From the NCBI GenBank assembly GCA_018296165.2, contig JACKQL020000058.1, positions 186,001 through 250,000 on the forward strand: 64,000 nt of DNA. The letters are read 5' to 3'. Numbering within the stretch: position 1 is the first letter of the stretch; each line of letters opens with the position of its first letter. The translations under genes and the position numbers were made by a program. The notes below the pieces were generated by a model. It saw nothing but the letters and a program-made list of their open reading frames with translations. It was not told the DNA's origin and made no database searches. Shown here one piece after another: positions 33,027-46,700 of the stretch. The DNA comes from Termitomyces sp. T153. Its lineage: Eukaryota > Basidiomycota > Agaricomycetes > Agaricales > Lyophyllaceae.

Positions 33027-33637
33027 TCGTTGCAATACATTCCGAAATTACCAGATATTCATGTTCATGTGTAGATTCTAGAATAGAGAAAAGTCAAGGA
33101 CTTGTGAGAGATAAAGAAATTTGTTGTTCCGAGATCTAGTGTTAGCTAATTGTGCATTGCCTGCATCGTGAATCCTGTCCTCATGCTGCCATTCGGGAGA
33201 ATATCAGTACTAACATGGGCACTTTGGGAACTCTACAGGTTTGTCTGTTTTAAATGAGCTGCAAAAAATTGTTGTCCTGAACAGGTGTTCCATGTGATTG
33301 CCGCGCCGCCAGGATTCTTCTTATTTGGTCCAATGAGAATGGGATTCTGACCTAAACTTAGAGAAGAACGAACCTGAGCAAGGGAGCCCTTCCAAAGTGC
33401 TTGACAACAATTTCCACGCGTGAACTTGATCATTGATTGCGGGCTAAAACTCTAATGACTCATGAGCAGAACTCGAAGTTACGACGATTACGTGTTGATG
33501 ATGCTAGAACGGTTCTTCCTCCTTTCCCGCTCTCTTTCCGCTCTCTTTCCAGGTCAGCCGTTTTTCCCGTTTTTCTCGCTATCCTTGCCGTCTAAGTTTT
33601 GACCATCATATTCTTATAAATAAGCTAATCGTAACAT
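33027..33637. other. intergenic between GST relic and tRNA gene
   Basis: No convincing gene. It contains a short duplicated pyrimidine-rich motif (CCGCTCTCTTT twice at about 33,525-33,550). Confidence 0.45.
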
Positions 33638-33719
33638 GGGCACATGGTGTAGCTGGTTATCACGCTCGCTTTGCATATTGACTTGCGAGTGGTCTCCGGT
33701 TCGATTCCGGATGTGTCCA
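33638..33719 (+). tRNA. tRNA-Ala (anticodon TGC) with an 8-nt intron
   Basis: Full cloverleaf: acceptor GGGCACA/TGTGTCC with the G3-U70 wobble that identifies alanine tRNA, D arm, anticodon stem CTCGC/GCGAG, T arm TCCGG-TTCGATT-CCGGA, discriminator A. The anticodon TGC is at 33,672-33,674; eight extra bases (33,676-33,683) sit one base 3' of the anticodon, the standard intron site. A TTTTTT terminator follows at 33,724. Confidence 0.95.
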
Positions 33720-33723
33720 GTAC

Positions 33724-33729
33724 TTTTTT
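33724..33729 (+). terminator. RNA polymerase III terminator
   Basis: Six T residues, five bases after the tRNA. Confidence 0.7.
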
Positions 33730-33783
33730 CGCTTAACTTGCGGATATTCTTACTCGAGTCCACGACTCTTCTGCCACGGATTT

Positions 33784-36271
33784 ATGGTATGTTTTTCTAG
33801 ATTTTTCTTCTGAAAGCTCACACCTGCAAATTAGACGAATCTGGACAATGGTGGATATATAGCAATTTCGGGAAACGCTGCTGAAACACAAGGTAGACCG
33901 GATGATGAATCCTCCCCTCGAGATTCTGCGCGAGAACCGCTCTTGCCACAGAGAAAGACCAAGCTTCGAGGAACATTCCAGCTTCATCCAGACGGATACT
34001 CGTACAGCTACTCGTATGGACCGAAAGGAGTCGTGGGCCTGCTACATAACTATTACGCTTTGCTCTGCGCGTTCTTCGCATCTATTGGGGGCTTGACCTT
34101 TGGTTATGATCAGGGCGTGGTGCGTGCAGAACCTACTCCCTTTCTTTCCCAACTGAATTTCCAAGATTGCCAATGTCTTAGTTATGACTGACTTTCTACA
34201 ACGATGGCCCATTACACCCCTGCAGAAAGGGAGTATGAGTAAGTTTACCCTTCGATAGATAATTCCGCACGCTGATAGCATACGTCACAGCTGCTGTACT
34301 AGAACTTGGTGCCCTACTCGGAGCTTTAGGTGCCGGAACTCTTGCAGACCGATACTCGCGTCGGCATTCGATATTTGTGGCTTGTGGTATGAATTCTCTC
34401 GATTCTTACCAGAGTTGTCACTTAATTGGCATCCTATCTAGCCGTCTTCTGCATAGGATCCTGTTTCCAATGCGGTGCGCAGTCTCTGAGCCATCTTTTC
34501 ATTGGACGTGCCGTTGGCGGAGTCGGCGTTGGGGCATTAAGGTACGTTTTCAGCCCTCAACATACATTTTCTTTATACATTGGGTCGATCCAGTATGTTG
34601 TCTCCGTTGTACATGGCTGAAATCAGTCCACCTGAGGTCCGGGGGTCTCTCATGTCATTAGAACAATTCTCCATCGTTCTTGGCGTTGTATTCGGATTTT
34701 GGACAGGCTTTCTAACACGTTCCCGTATGTCAAAACTCTCCCACGACAAATTAAGATAGCTCACCCTCTGGCAGTCCCATCATCAGCGGCATGGCGGATA
34801 CCACTCGGTATACAACTTGTGCCAGGTGCTATTTTAGGCTTTGGATGCTTTTTCTTACCGCCATCACCGAGATTGCTTGTCCTTCATGGTCGATACGACG
34901 ATGCGATGGCAACTCTAGCACAACTGCGCTTGAGATCATCAGAGGAGGCACGGCACGATCCGCTGTTACAAGTATGGCTCTTTGTCTCGACTTCTATCTC
35001 ATGTTTGATGATCAAACTCTCAGATTGAACTGCTCGAGATGAAAGTTGAGACTGCCTTAGTCCAACGTGTGCTTAATGATGGTGTCAACGAACGTGACAA
35101 CCTACTCCGGCCGTGGAGCCTCGAATCTGAATTGCACGCATGGAAGCGGCTCTTTCAGAAGAAGTACAGAGATAGGACCTGGATTGGTGTGCTGGTCATG
35201 GTCTTTCAACGTAAGGTCATTCGATCTGATTCCCCAGAACCCACATTCAAATCCCTGGCTTAGAATGGAGTGGCATCAACGCTCTTCTTTACTACGGTCC
35301 TACCATTGCACGAAGCATTGGATTACGCGGCGATACATCGACTCTGTTAGTATCGGGTGGCATCGGGATCGTCCAGTTCCTAGCTGTCATACCTACCATC
35401 CTCTATATCGATCGTGCCGGTACGTTAGTATAGATAATAACCGTATCGGACAGCTTAATGACCAGAATTAGGTAGGAAGCCACTTCTACGAAGTGGTAGC
35501 GCCTTGATGGCTCTTTCTCATGTTAGCATTGCATTGCTGGTATGCCAACCATTCTCATCATGATACCACTTACTTAGCGTTCTCAGGTTAACTTATTTGA
35601 GTCTGATTGGTTGGCACATTCAACAGTGGCATGGGCAGCAGTTGGGTGCGTTCTTTGTGGGTTGCCTTTGATATTTGCTGATGAAGTTGTGTGCTTGGTT
35701 AGCGGAATATATACATTCACAGTCGCCTATGGAGTATCTTTTGGACCCATCGGCTGGGTTCTTCCTAGTGAAGTCTTCCCTCTTTCAATGAGGAGCAAAG
35801 GCGTTGCTCTCTCAACAGCCTCTAACTGGTTCAACAATTGTATGTCGCCCCCTTCTCTAAACTAAAATGTATCATCCAATGTTTGTCCCAGTCTTAATTG
35901 GACTGATGACGCCAGTCCTTGTAGACTATTCTCCAGCGTGAGCGTGGGTATGGTCATTCCACGCCATTTGCTGACATCTCGTACTGCACGATTTAGTGGC
36001 ACCTTCATGATTTTCGCGATCGCTTGCGCACTCGCTTACTTTTGGGCGACTTACTCTGTTCCTGAAACAGCTCACGTATCTCTCGAAGAGGTCGATGCTG
36101 TTTTTTCATCGTCCGTTGGCAGGGAGGATGCCCAGTTGAAGGAACAGGTGCGTTTCTGACTTCTCGATCCTTTGAGTCGTTGCCTTCTGAACTTCATTTC
36201 AACTCGGTCAGATTGAGGAAGATCTGGGACTTCGTCATCTTATCGGGGAATTAGGAGCTGATTATCGTTGA
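33784..36271 (+). CDS. MFS sugar transporter (sugar porter family), plasma membrane
   Basis: Many short exons join to a 12-TM sugar porter. The start is inferred: ATG 33,784-33,786 forms a one-codon exon followed by a 48-nt intron (33,787-33,834), then TNLDNGGYIAISG. The next intron is 34,120-34,165, restoring FGYDQGV-IANVLVM. Family marks follow: LADRYSRRHS after TM2, PEVRGSLMSLEQ, PSPRLLVLHGRYDDAM, INALLYYGPTIARS in TM7, DRAGRKPLL, GPIGWVLPSEVFPLSMRSKG, and PETAHVSLEEVD near the end. The last exon ends at TGA 36,269-36,271. This family moves hexoses or related small molecules by proton symport; the substrate cannot be told. The unusually long N-terminal tail (~70 residues) carries a dileucine-like EPLLP. 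Confidence 0.85.
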
Positions 36272-36512
36272 ACTTTTGCGTGATACCTTCATCTCATAAT
36301 ACATAATACACGATAATTCTCCAACTCAGGCGAACATAGGCTTTGCACTTGATGATTATTCCTAAAGTCAAAGAAATGTATCCGAATCAACTAAGAAAAC
36401 GTGCATTTTGTAAAGCTATTGTAATGATACAGATGAGACCATTTATATAGAAAGTTGAGTCCATATTTACCATCGTCCTCTAGAGAAGAAGCCTATTGCT
36501 AGTAGCTAAAAA

Positions 36513-36917
36513 TCATGGCGCGACAACAGTCCAGCAATCCTCTCCCATTCCGAAATCCCTCGCACTCGAAATTTTCGCGCCGACTTCACCCATGGTGGAA
36601 GTAGGGTCAAAGATGGTGATGGGCATTGGCAGGGCGCGCCTTCTTCGTGGAACATGAGTATCGTCCGAGGCGAGCTCAATACGGCCCTTATGCTCTTGAG
36701 TTTTGACCTCTGCGGGTAGCTCGCTGAGATACAAAGGGAAAATTACGCCTCGCCTCTTTTGAAGGGACAAGCCGCTGTTCGAGGAGGTTGATGATGACGA
36801 GAAGGTAGATGTTATGGAGTCGACAGACGTAGAGCGTGTATGGAATGATGTGCATGAAGGTGTCTGTGTGCATGGAGACCTGGATGCAGCGCAAGTAGTT
36901 CCAAAGACAAAGGACAT
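36513..36917 (-). CDS. small hypothetical protein, Ser/Thr-rich
   Basis: 134 codons with an ATG start. The N-terminal half is low-complexity Ser/Thr; a basic stretch (HVPRRRRALPMPI) and a short conserved-looking C-terminal tail follow. A TATA-like ATATAA is present about 150 bp upstream on the minus strand. No family recognised. Its reality rests on the open frame and host-like composition only. Confidence 0.45.
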   Translation of the reverse strand: MSFVFGTTCAASRSPCTQTPSCTSFHTRSTSVDSITSTFSSSSTSSNSGLSLQKRRGVIFPLYLSELPAEVKTQEHKGRIELASDDTHVPRRRRALPMPITIFDPTSTMGEVGAKISSARDFGMGEDCWTVVAP

Positions 36918-37800
36918 CGTAGTGGTTGATCGAAGGTCAAATGGGAATTTGGATTAAGTGGAGATGCGCTGCAAGTCGTAGAGAATGAGATGATGGATTA
37001 GAGTACAATATTCGAGACTTGAGTAAAATTAAATGGAGTGGCTGTAGTTTATATTCCTTTGTCCGAGGTCGTTATATAAATTCTTGAGTTGATGCGGTGT
37101 ATGTGAAACGGCACCAGGAGCTTGTTGTATTGGTAGTCTGAGGCGCAGCCTTTTTATGCGTTCTATCGTAGCCTTGACGACAGGGAGACCTCATCATGAG
37201 TCACATACGAACGATGATCTATCTGTTGCCCGTTGTACTTCAGAGCAACACAGCTTTTGGCTTTCCCATGGGCCCGAATTCTCCCTCCTTCAGAAGACTT
37301 CAGAATTATCACCAGAAGGAGTCCTTCCTCGCCAGCAGACACGATGACACAGACGACAACGGATCCTTCCTATGGACGCCAACGAAACTCGCGTACTCAT
37401 TCTGCACTTTAATCCCTATGGCCCATAGCGACGCAGTGATAAAATCAGTGATTGCGTTTACCCACATTACACTGCATATGTACGGCACAACAAAATCAAA
37501 GTCGTTTGATGCCAGAAGAGATGAACAACTGCGCATAAATCACAGCTGAAAGTGGTACAGGTAAGTACCATGTAAGTATGATGTCGACACACGCTAGACG
37601 TGATTGGACAGCTAATTGTGTGAGTCTGTATCGTAATTGAGATCAATCCCTCGCCTTCATTCGAACGACATTTGAACTCTGTTGAAGATGGGAACAAACC
37701 TTGTCTCATAAGTTGATCTTCAAAAATCTGTTTCAAAGAGTTTCCCAAAAACTTCGTTTGGTGACTTATCGAGAAAGTAATAAAGGGACAGAATTTAAGT
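36918..37800. other. intergenic, no supported gene
   Basis: Holds the presumed promoter of the small minus-strand gene and the 3' flank of the GH115 gene. Short plus-strand frames at 37,156-37,549 lack any family signal. Confidence 0.45.
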
Positions 37801-40800
37801 TCATACAATAAGACTTTCAGGTGGCCCAAGATAGCTTGGCATCAGAACACCAGTATCTAAGAGGAGAAACATTTAATGACGATAGCAGGTCAAGTATAAT
37901 TAATGGACTCACTAATTACAATCTTTTCGACCACGACTGCAGGTTCAATCATTGCAATCTATAGTATATTGAGTCCGGAGTTCTCTGAGATGTGAATGGT
38001 CACATTCATACCTTCAGCGTGTGTGGGCCAGGCGTGACTCCGGTAACCTGTGCGACAGCACTAATGATATTGTTGGCAGCAAAACCATCATTGCCACCCC
38101 ACGCCGCTGGGAAACCACCAGGTGGAGCTGGAGGAAAGAAATACAGAGCTTGTGGAGCCTGTGAATCAAGTTGGACAGCGAATCCTAGTGGACGATCCTT
38201 TTCGCCGGCGTTGAAGGATGGATTGACAAATGTGGTTATTGTCAGATTACCACTCCCACCAATGGTATTGAAATTGTAGAAGTCGTACTCCCTGTGAGAC
38301 TCACTCAAAAACAAAGATTGCTTCCATTGCCAATAAGACTCACACACTAGGGCCTGCACCTGCGGTATAATTTGCCTCGTTGTTTCCGAGATGCGGCCAT
38401 GGGGTGATGGCTGATAGCGTACGGCCGTAACGCGGAAGAACTTTCCATGAGACCCCGGAAACGCTTGTATTGCGAGATGTATGAGCGGCTTCAATTGAAA
38501 TGACGCCTGCTCCTTCGACAAATCCTGTTGAATCCATCAGCAAGCTGCTTACAGCAATGCAATCTACCAAGAATGATTACCTTTGAAGGTGGATGGCAAG
38601 GTATGTTTTGTAACATTGAAGTTCACGGGTACAGAGAGTGGCAGCTGGCTGAAGGGATTTAAGGCCGTCGTCGTAAATGTCAAGGTAGCCGAGGATGTTC
38701 CATCTGGGAGTTGAGACCAATCATTCACGCTGGCAAAGACGCGCGTCTCTGGTGCAGAGGGAGATACGGATCCTCTCGTCTGAGAGAGTTTGACCCATGT
38801 TGCGTTTGTAGTCACAGTGAACGTGAACGAACTCGGGCCACCAGAGCCAACATCGATGTAGCGGGTGCCAAAAGTGTCGAAATTGTCCAACGTCACAGTT
38901 GGTGGTGGGCAATTGTAACCCTGGCCGCATTGGTTGGGGTTATCTCCTGGCCTATGTAGATGAATTGACCGATTACTCTGGGTACAAGGTATGGATCGTG
39001 GTGTGACTTACCATGCTCCAAGCGTACCTTCAGGTGATATGCGCATGACTCCAGCAAGAACTTGTTTTCTAGATGAAACGCGTGTGATGGGGGGCATACT
39101 GTAACTCGAGACATCGACAAAGTAACCCGGAACGAAAAAAATTACCTACGTGTTTGCCATGGGCTGTTGCCAATAGAAGTATCCAACGTCTACATGCGTC
39201 AATTAGGGGTCTGATGGAGAAAACTTGAACGGTGCGTTGCTTACGAGTTTGATCCATGATGCTAGGTTGCCAGATAATGCTCAACACAAGACCTGAAAGA
39301 AAGTACAAAGACTTACTGTTCCCATTTTCCTATTATGACCGGGTTAATCTCGCTTAATACCGAGAGGAATGCAACTAACCGTCAAGCATAGTATGATATT
39401 GGTGCTCAATGTTGTAGTCCTCTTCGAAATATGTCTCAACATTATCAGCAAGCCCATTGGCGCTGAGCTATCCGGTTGGCGTAACTAAAAAAGATTATTC
39501 GTATCTGAGAGAGCTTTCGACTCACCCTAGCTTGAGAGGCTCTTACGTTGTTCTGACCGGCGGCGATGAGCTAGCACGAGCCATCAGTTTCAGCACCTTT
39601 TAACAAGACAGGGATATTACCATATTCGCCAAGTTGGCACTCGCAATAACCGGATGATGAACGAGCTGGAAGAATGCCGGTTTAAAATCGGCAGAAAGAC
39701 TGTTGTAAATATTAATAGACGCGTCCTTCAATGTTGCCCATGCGTCAAGAACGCGTTCAGCTCTATCAACCTCTGATATTGTACACGGATTTCGTCCCAT
39801 AAACTTATGACTTACTCTCGGTAAGAGATCAAGCTGAAAGTTGTTGAGTTGAGCAACTCTGGCTTTCTTCGTGAGTTGAACCGTGTCAAGTTTCCGACGA
39901 TGTCCGTCACTGTCGCGGCATCAGATGATGACACCTGGAACTCGCGTTGAGCCCAGCTGGAGATAAACGAGTCCAGATTATCGGGATTCCAACGGGTCGC
40001 ATCCCAACCTAAGTTAAGGAAGAACTCGATTTCGCGCTCATAAGGCTTCATGTCGCCAACGTTGAGGATCCAGATGCGGTTGGCTTCACGTTCGACGGCG
40101 AGGGACATCTGCTCGTAGATCTAGCATTGGTGTTAGCCTTTCTGCTGTGACACACAAATATAAGGGGGACTTGCTTTGGGGATCTGGCTGGACTAGAGGA
40201 CGCCATCGAAATATGAACACAAGATAAGGATCACAATAAGTTCTCGACTTACTGTTATCCATTTATAATCCCTGGGAGGCCCAACCTAGCACTGATCGTA
40301 AGCACGAATAAAAGCAGTATCGAGATTGCAACTCACGAAGTCAACCTAAAAAAACATTTATAATGAAAAAATCCATCAGAAGAGAGATTTACGTACATGG
40401 TAATAGATACCAGCTCCACCAGTCCTATTACGTTCTGACTGAGTTGGGTAGCGGCGGACATTACCCCAGCTAAATGATGTTTATGAGTGTGTTTGGCGAT
40501 GGAATAGCAAGTCGCAGTGCCTACTTATCGTCTGTCCAAAGGAGGGTCACATAGTCGGGCACCTGAAGGCCATCGTCATAATAACCCTCAACCTCCTGAT
40601 CTATCACCTATTCTATGAGAAAGCACTACGTCAAGGGCTGGGATAGCTCACAAAGACACCAAAGTTGAGGGACCGATGCACTATCCTCGTTCATAACACT
40701 GCTAATGATCCCCTGTTGAGTGTTGACGATATTTTGCAGTAGAGCAATATTTTCAGTTTCGGAGAGTGGCACTGGTTAGAGAGTTAGCTAATAATTCGAG

Positions 40801-42187
40801 CCATAATGCGAGCATGTGCGAACTATCTCCAAAACCTCTCATGCCAATGCTAATGATAGATTCATAGGGCTTAGCGCGTTCGATGCCTACTCTCCAATAC
40901 GCATTGATGTTGTTTGCGTTGGTTTCGTAGTCCCATGGGCCCTTGCCTTCATAGCTGAACTCATTGGGTGTCGACCGCATCATAGGTTCTTGATGGCTGG
41001 AAATTCACATAAGATCAGGAGCCAAGCGAGACTGCAAATGTAAGACTGACCTAGTACCCATGACCACACCGAAGTAATCGGCAAAGAATTGGTTCTGGGG
41101 ATCGTCGATACCGAACATACTGCAATTCACATCAGTCAAATGATCATATTGCTTCAGGAACTTTTTTCGTACCCTGCCCACATCGCTACACACGTACTCA
41201 GCACCATATCTTTCCCGTGACTGGATATACACATACCTGGCCAAAGATAGTTTGCTTTGAGCCGCAAAATCAACTCGAACCTACAGTCGACGGCATTAAC
41301 ACTGGATATCAGCTAAAAAGCGAAAAAACTTGCAATTTGGCGTAGAAGAAATGATTGAAAGGCGCTCCAAAAGGGCCTAAGTCGGCAGCAGTACCATTCG
41401 TGAATTTCTCTGTAGCCCAATTTTGCAAAGCGGGCTGCTCGTCGTTGAGAAAGATGCCGCGATACTTGACGCTTGGCGAACCATGTGAGCACCCCGTGGA
41501 TTCCACGAACAATCCAGAATGCGTTGTAACCGGAACATCTGCCCACCTATTTATAAATATTTTATTTTTATTGTTTCGTCGAGATAAGAAAGGAAAAAAT
41601 CGCACCAGTACCACGGGGAAACACCTGGAGAAAGGATGTCGAGTTAGAAGAGCATCGGAGAGAGGACAGTCGAAGGCCATACCAATCTGTTCTGAATGGT
41701 CGTAAAGTGCAAATATTGTTCCTCGCTTATCCGCTCCAATGATGACATATGCATTACCAATTCCGGGCAGAGGATTCTCGACCTCGAGCGACATGAATGC
41801 CTCCCAATGACCCTGGATCGACGAGACGTCCAAGTTGGTCGCGTTGACGATTTGGGCAATCAGAGACGATTTCCCAAGAGTTCCGACTATGATTGGGGTG
41901 GATATGGCCTTGCTTTTCTTCGATGAAATCGCGGTCGTGGCATTGGACGCTGTGACATTCGACAGAGTGGGCAATACTCCAGTCACTTTTTGAATGTCAG
42001 TTGCGAAATCTGCAGCAGCGAGCTGTACGCCAGGCCAATCATCGGCAGAAAGAAGAATTGGAGCAGCAGCGCCTTGAGTGGCGATTGAAATCGTTGAAGA
42101 TGAAGGCTGGAAGACGACGCAGGTGTCCTGGCCAATGCCATGGACCCCGACGAGGAGGAGGCCTGCAAGGACTACAAAGCGAAACAT
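37801..42187 (-). CDS. secreted GH115 xylan alpha-1,2-glucuronidase
   Basis: Begins with a signal peptide (MFRFVVLAGLLLVGVHG) and continues through many small exons to TGA at 37,803-37,801. GH115 landmarks in order: an N-terminal domain (VIIGADKRGTIFALYDHSEQ), then GVSPWYWWADVPV restored by two introns, VKYRGIFLNDEQPALQNWA, MFGIDDPQNQFFADYFGVVMGT, DYVTLLWTDDNWGN, and the C-terminal beta domains ending INTGVLMPSYLGPPES. The enzyme removes 4-O-methyl-glucuronic acid from glucuronoxylan, including internal residues, outside the cell. It is typical of wood- and litter-decaying Agaricomycetes. A TATAAAG box is 42 bp upstream of the ATG. I see no break in the spliced frame. Exact exon edges between 39,100 and 41,300 are less certain. 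Confidence 0.9.
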
Positions 42188-42228
42188 TGCTTATCCGAGA
42201 TGCTTTAGACTTTTGGATGGCTTCTCCA

Positions 42229-42235
42229 CTTTATA
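42229..42235 (-). promoter_or_regulatory. TATA box of the GH115 gene
   Basis: TATAAAG on the minus strand, 42 bp before the ATG at 42,187. Confidence 0.6.
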
Positions 42236-43740
42236 CGGACATGGACAGAGGGGGAGAAATATCGGGGAGAACTCATGGTGCCTGACCTGTGGGTCTCGTG
42301 GGCTGTAGTCAGCATGATGCTGCAGGGTTGGAGGGATCCAGCATCAGTATGTGTTACCGCATACGAAGGTTCTGCCGACTCGAGGGCCGATGGATGTATA
42401 TCGTTGGCGGCCCGAAAGAAGAACGCGTATGTTAGTAGACACCCATGAACATCTAAAGTAGAGAGATTAGGAATGTTGCACCGGTACCCAGAGAGAAAAT
42501 AGACGCGTTGAAGAACTGTTCACGGGCATGCACGGCAGGCATATTTGTTGAGATACTTCTGTGAGTAGCACATAACGTGCCATGGACCACATGACTTGAC
42601 GTTTCCATTATTGAAAGCGACTCGGATCATGGAGTGGCCTCGAAGGTTATGGTTATTTCAGCGCAAGACTAGTATACGTCACCGTTTCATGGATGATTCA
42701 AAATAGAGAAAGTTCTGAGAAAAGATGTACGAGTCAATGGCACAGTTGAACAATCACGAAGTACATAGTTGAAAGTCGATTTGAGTATGTTAGATAGGGT
42801 CTTTCCATGAACCACTCGAATGGTAGAAAGCTGAGAAGAAATGTTTGAGTGGGGGAAGTACATCCTAATAATAAACGACTGTTTACCTCACATGATGATG
42901 GATGAATGGGTCAAAAGATGATGGATGGTCAAAACGACTACTCTGGGTAATTCTCTCGTAATCACTCCCCTAAATATTTTCTTTAGTCTTCAAGCTTCGA
43001 GCCTCAAGTTTGATAGCCCCACAAATTATTGATTTCCGCATCATAATTCACAAACCATCCATATCAATCGATGCTTGTGGGGGCGGCGGAGCGTAATACT
43101 GATATACCGGAATGTCCAGTGTCCTGCTTCACAGATAACAGACGCGAATGAACAGAATATAGATTCCGGTTTTCCAGCGTACGATTTGGTCTGCCTCAAA
43201 CCCTTCTGTCTCCACCACGGCAAGATATTCGAGGGCCTTATGTCCAGGAATCCACAAACTCAATCGATCCTAGCACAAACTCTGAAGTTTCATCCACTGC
43301 GAGTCAGGTTTCTCCTCTGTTACTCCTGGTGCTAACACACTCTCAAGCCATTTTCCGCAAATCTGATCTCTTTTCAGCAACCCGCATGGCTGATCCTTTC
43401 CTTCCTGAGTCAATGCGCAACGATAGGTAAACTGGCCCATTTTAAAGTGATCGAAAATTCGAGAAGTACCGGGCCGTTAGAGACCAGCAACGTTAATCTG
43501 GAACCTCCTTCGAGAGTGAACGGCATTCGATGTTCTTAGAAAGGGATTGACGTCAACCTGTATTTAGTTCGCACAGAAAGGTATGTCGTGTGACTGTGCC
43601 AATGATCATCGATATGAGGCCAAGCTGAAGAGTAATCGAGTCTTTATCTGATGGGCACAAGACACAGATTGTATATCGCCAAAAGATATAAAGAAAGTAA
43701 AAGACACAATAGACAGAATTGAGCAAACCGGGGGGCCAGG
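42236..43740. other. 1.5-kb intergenic region between divergent GH115 and Spt7 genes
   Basis: Only short frames. It serves as upstream sequence for both genes. No repeat or RNA gene was recognised. Confidence 0.5.
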
Positions 43741-46700
43741 ATGAAAAACGAATTTGTGGAGGGAAGACTTTATAGTCGGAAAATGCCGAAAGGCATGCGG
43801 AGTATGAATGGTACTGCTTTGGAGTTAACTGCGAATGTACCGGAGGTCGAGAGAATGAATGTGAGTTCTCTTGAAAGTAATCCACCTCAATTTTTACTCA
43901 TATGTGCTCAGAACCTCCTAAGAACGCTGACAGAGAGCCAAGTCAAGTCAGCGTACCCCGATGCCGACCTCAGGCTCCTTCTGACGACCGTCAAGGAAAG
44001 CCGGGTAAGTGTTCGTACTTTCTCCCGTGATTTGAGCTCTAAATTATCATGATAGCGTCAGAGTCACGATATTAAAGTGTATGCCTCGGACCCTTTCTTT
44101 GACTCGCTTGAAAACCTTTTGCTCGATTTGAAAGCTGTCACGATCGTGTGTTGCTCTGATCTCTCGAGTTTTGACGCGTTAAGTGACCATGTGCTCAGGA
44201 CAACCACGACGCGGAAGCTTTCTTGAAACCCGTGTCGAAAGCTGAGGCGCCGGACTACTATGAAGGTACCTTACTCTAGATGTGGCCGTATCACGTTTTA
44301 ACAGTGAGAACCAGTCATTGCGAATCCTATGGACTTCTCTACCATGCTCAAGAAGGTCAAAGCAAGACAATACAAGTCTAAGCGCGAATTCAAGGATGAC
44401 TTGGACCTCATATGGTCCAATTGTCTTACGTATAATGCGGCAGAGGTGCGTGGTCAAATGTGACCTATGCCTTCCTGACCTTACATCACTTCAGAACCAT
44501 CCACTACGGCCTTGTGTGAAGCGTTTGAAGCTCAAGGCTGACCGCCTATTGAAGTACATAACTGATAGAAAAGACCGCGCCGACCCACCTATCCCCTCTG
44601 ACATCACAGCTACTCACATCGCGCGTCCCAAGATAAACGGAAACGGTGTTCTTAATGGTCGATCATACGGTCATCAACGATCCCCCTCGACTTCTACACT
44701 CTCCAAGTCTTCTACGCCGACTATCAAGGCCTCTCCTTCAATAACCGCCAGACCCTTACTTCGACGAGATGCTCCGTTTCCTGATACCCCAGCCATCACG
44801 CGTACACCAGCGGGCATGGCATTGTTCATGAACATCGACCGCGCTATTTCTACACATTCTAATGCTGGTTCCACGTCTCAAGATACCCCGTCGCCCCTGG
44901 AAAAGCTTCAAGAGCTAGCCGGTCTCGTTGAACTTCCACTCTCACCCGATTCACGCTCACCAACTCCGGATAATATTATGGATGTTGATGTGGGTGAGAA
45001 GCGCAAATTGTACGTACTCTTTGTTTCTCTTTCGTCGTGCTTGATTCACCTCTTTCACCTCCTCGATAGAAATGGCTTTGCAGACCACCGGCCACGGAAG
45101 CGCACCCGCTTTAATTCTCAATACGCCGTGCCTCTCGTTTTCGATAAAGATGACGTTTCCGAACTCTGGTGGAGTGCTGTCCAATCCGACACCCTCCTTG
45201 CAAACGGCCTCCCCCAATTACCATTCTCCTCTTCAACTTCGTCCTCAGCCGCCGTCGCCTCGACAGTACCCTCCTCTTCTTCGACTTCTTCATTAGCCAC
45301 CCCCCGCAAGATCAAAGCCAAACGACGGAAGAAACAACCCGCAGACAATGCACCGCCTAAGTCGCTGCTTACCATGATGAACAACAACATCAAGACGATG
45401 AAGCGACTACGGCACACACACGCCAAGTTCGCCGCGCTGAATGCGAATAATACGTCGAATGGGGAGGACCCGGAGGGTGGAGATAGTGCATCGTTCGGTG
45501 CGAGCGGCCCGATGGCGCCGTTGGTGGTAAGCGGCGACGACGATAGGATAGAGGCGGTGGACCATAAGGTGGATGAGCGTCCATGGCGTGCGACAATTAA
45601 AGGGAAGCGGAATTTGCGTGGGATTGAGATTGGGGAGGAGGCAGCGACGGATTGTATGAAGTGGATGGGAAGAAAAGTGCTGGAGCATGCTGGGTTCCAA
45701 GGTACGTCGTCATCTTGACTTAGATGTGGCTGTTTAGTTTGAAAAAAATAGGTACGTCGCAGGTTACGTTAGATGTGTTATCTGGCGTTGCCTCGGATTT
45801 CCTGCTTAATGTGGGTCGAACAATCCGTTTCTTGTCCGACAAGTATGCGGCGACCATGACGCCTGAGGTCAGATCTTTGTTGACATAGATCATCGTTGTA
45901 TCTCAAAAGGGCTTACAGGAGATCATCCTTCATACTTTGTTTGAGAGTGGGATATCCAAGATACAAGAACTAGAACGCTACGTATCTGATGATGTAGAAC
46001 GATACGGTGCGCGTCTTACCGGATTGGAGGAGAAACTTATCGCGGCCTATCGTGAGAGTGTACGTGGTCATCTTTTGGACGCATATATACATTGCCAACA
46101 TAGCATATCTCAGACTGCCGGTGAAGTCTTGGAGGACGAAGGGCTCTTCGAGGAGGAGGATGAAGAAGAAGCTGGCGTACTTGCTATGTATGTGCTGTCG
46201 ACCCCTCATTTCTTCTTTCACCTTGACCTCGATATCTGTAGTGGTGACTTTGCTGATGCTCTCGGGGAAGACTATCTCGGTCTTCGTGAGCTCGGTATTG
46301 CGGCTGAGTTCGGTCTATCCAACCTTAGTATCCCAAAGAAGCTTCTCAGCAGAAAGAAATCGCAGAAGCCCTCAGCTGCGTACGTATCGTTACCTGTTCC
46401 CACTGTTCGACACCTGACTGATCCCATTGAAGTGCCAAACCCACCGAACCTCCACCACCATACCCTCCTCCACCACCATTTCTTCCTTTCACTGTTGCGA
46501 AGGTCGAAGACCAGATCGGTCTTCTCAAACCTTATTTCCAAACACGTTTCAATCAGCTTGCACTCTCTTTACTTTCTCCACCCGTTCCAACCACACTTCC
46601 GGGTCCGAGTTTACCAGCTCTGCCAGGCCCACCGGGTCTTCCGACATCGAATCCTCAACCTCCAGTACCGGAACCTCCTTCTGGTCAAACACCTTATCCT

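Noticed and set aside
37156..37549. Two overlapping plus-strand frames upstream of the GH115 3' end
   Set aside because: Overlapping frames, low complexity, no splice-supported continuation.
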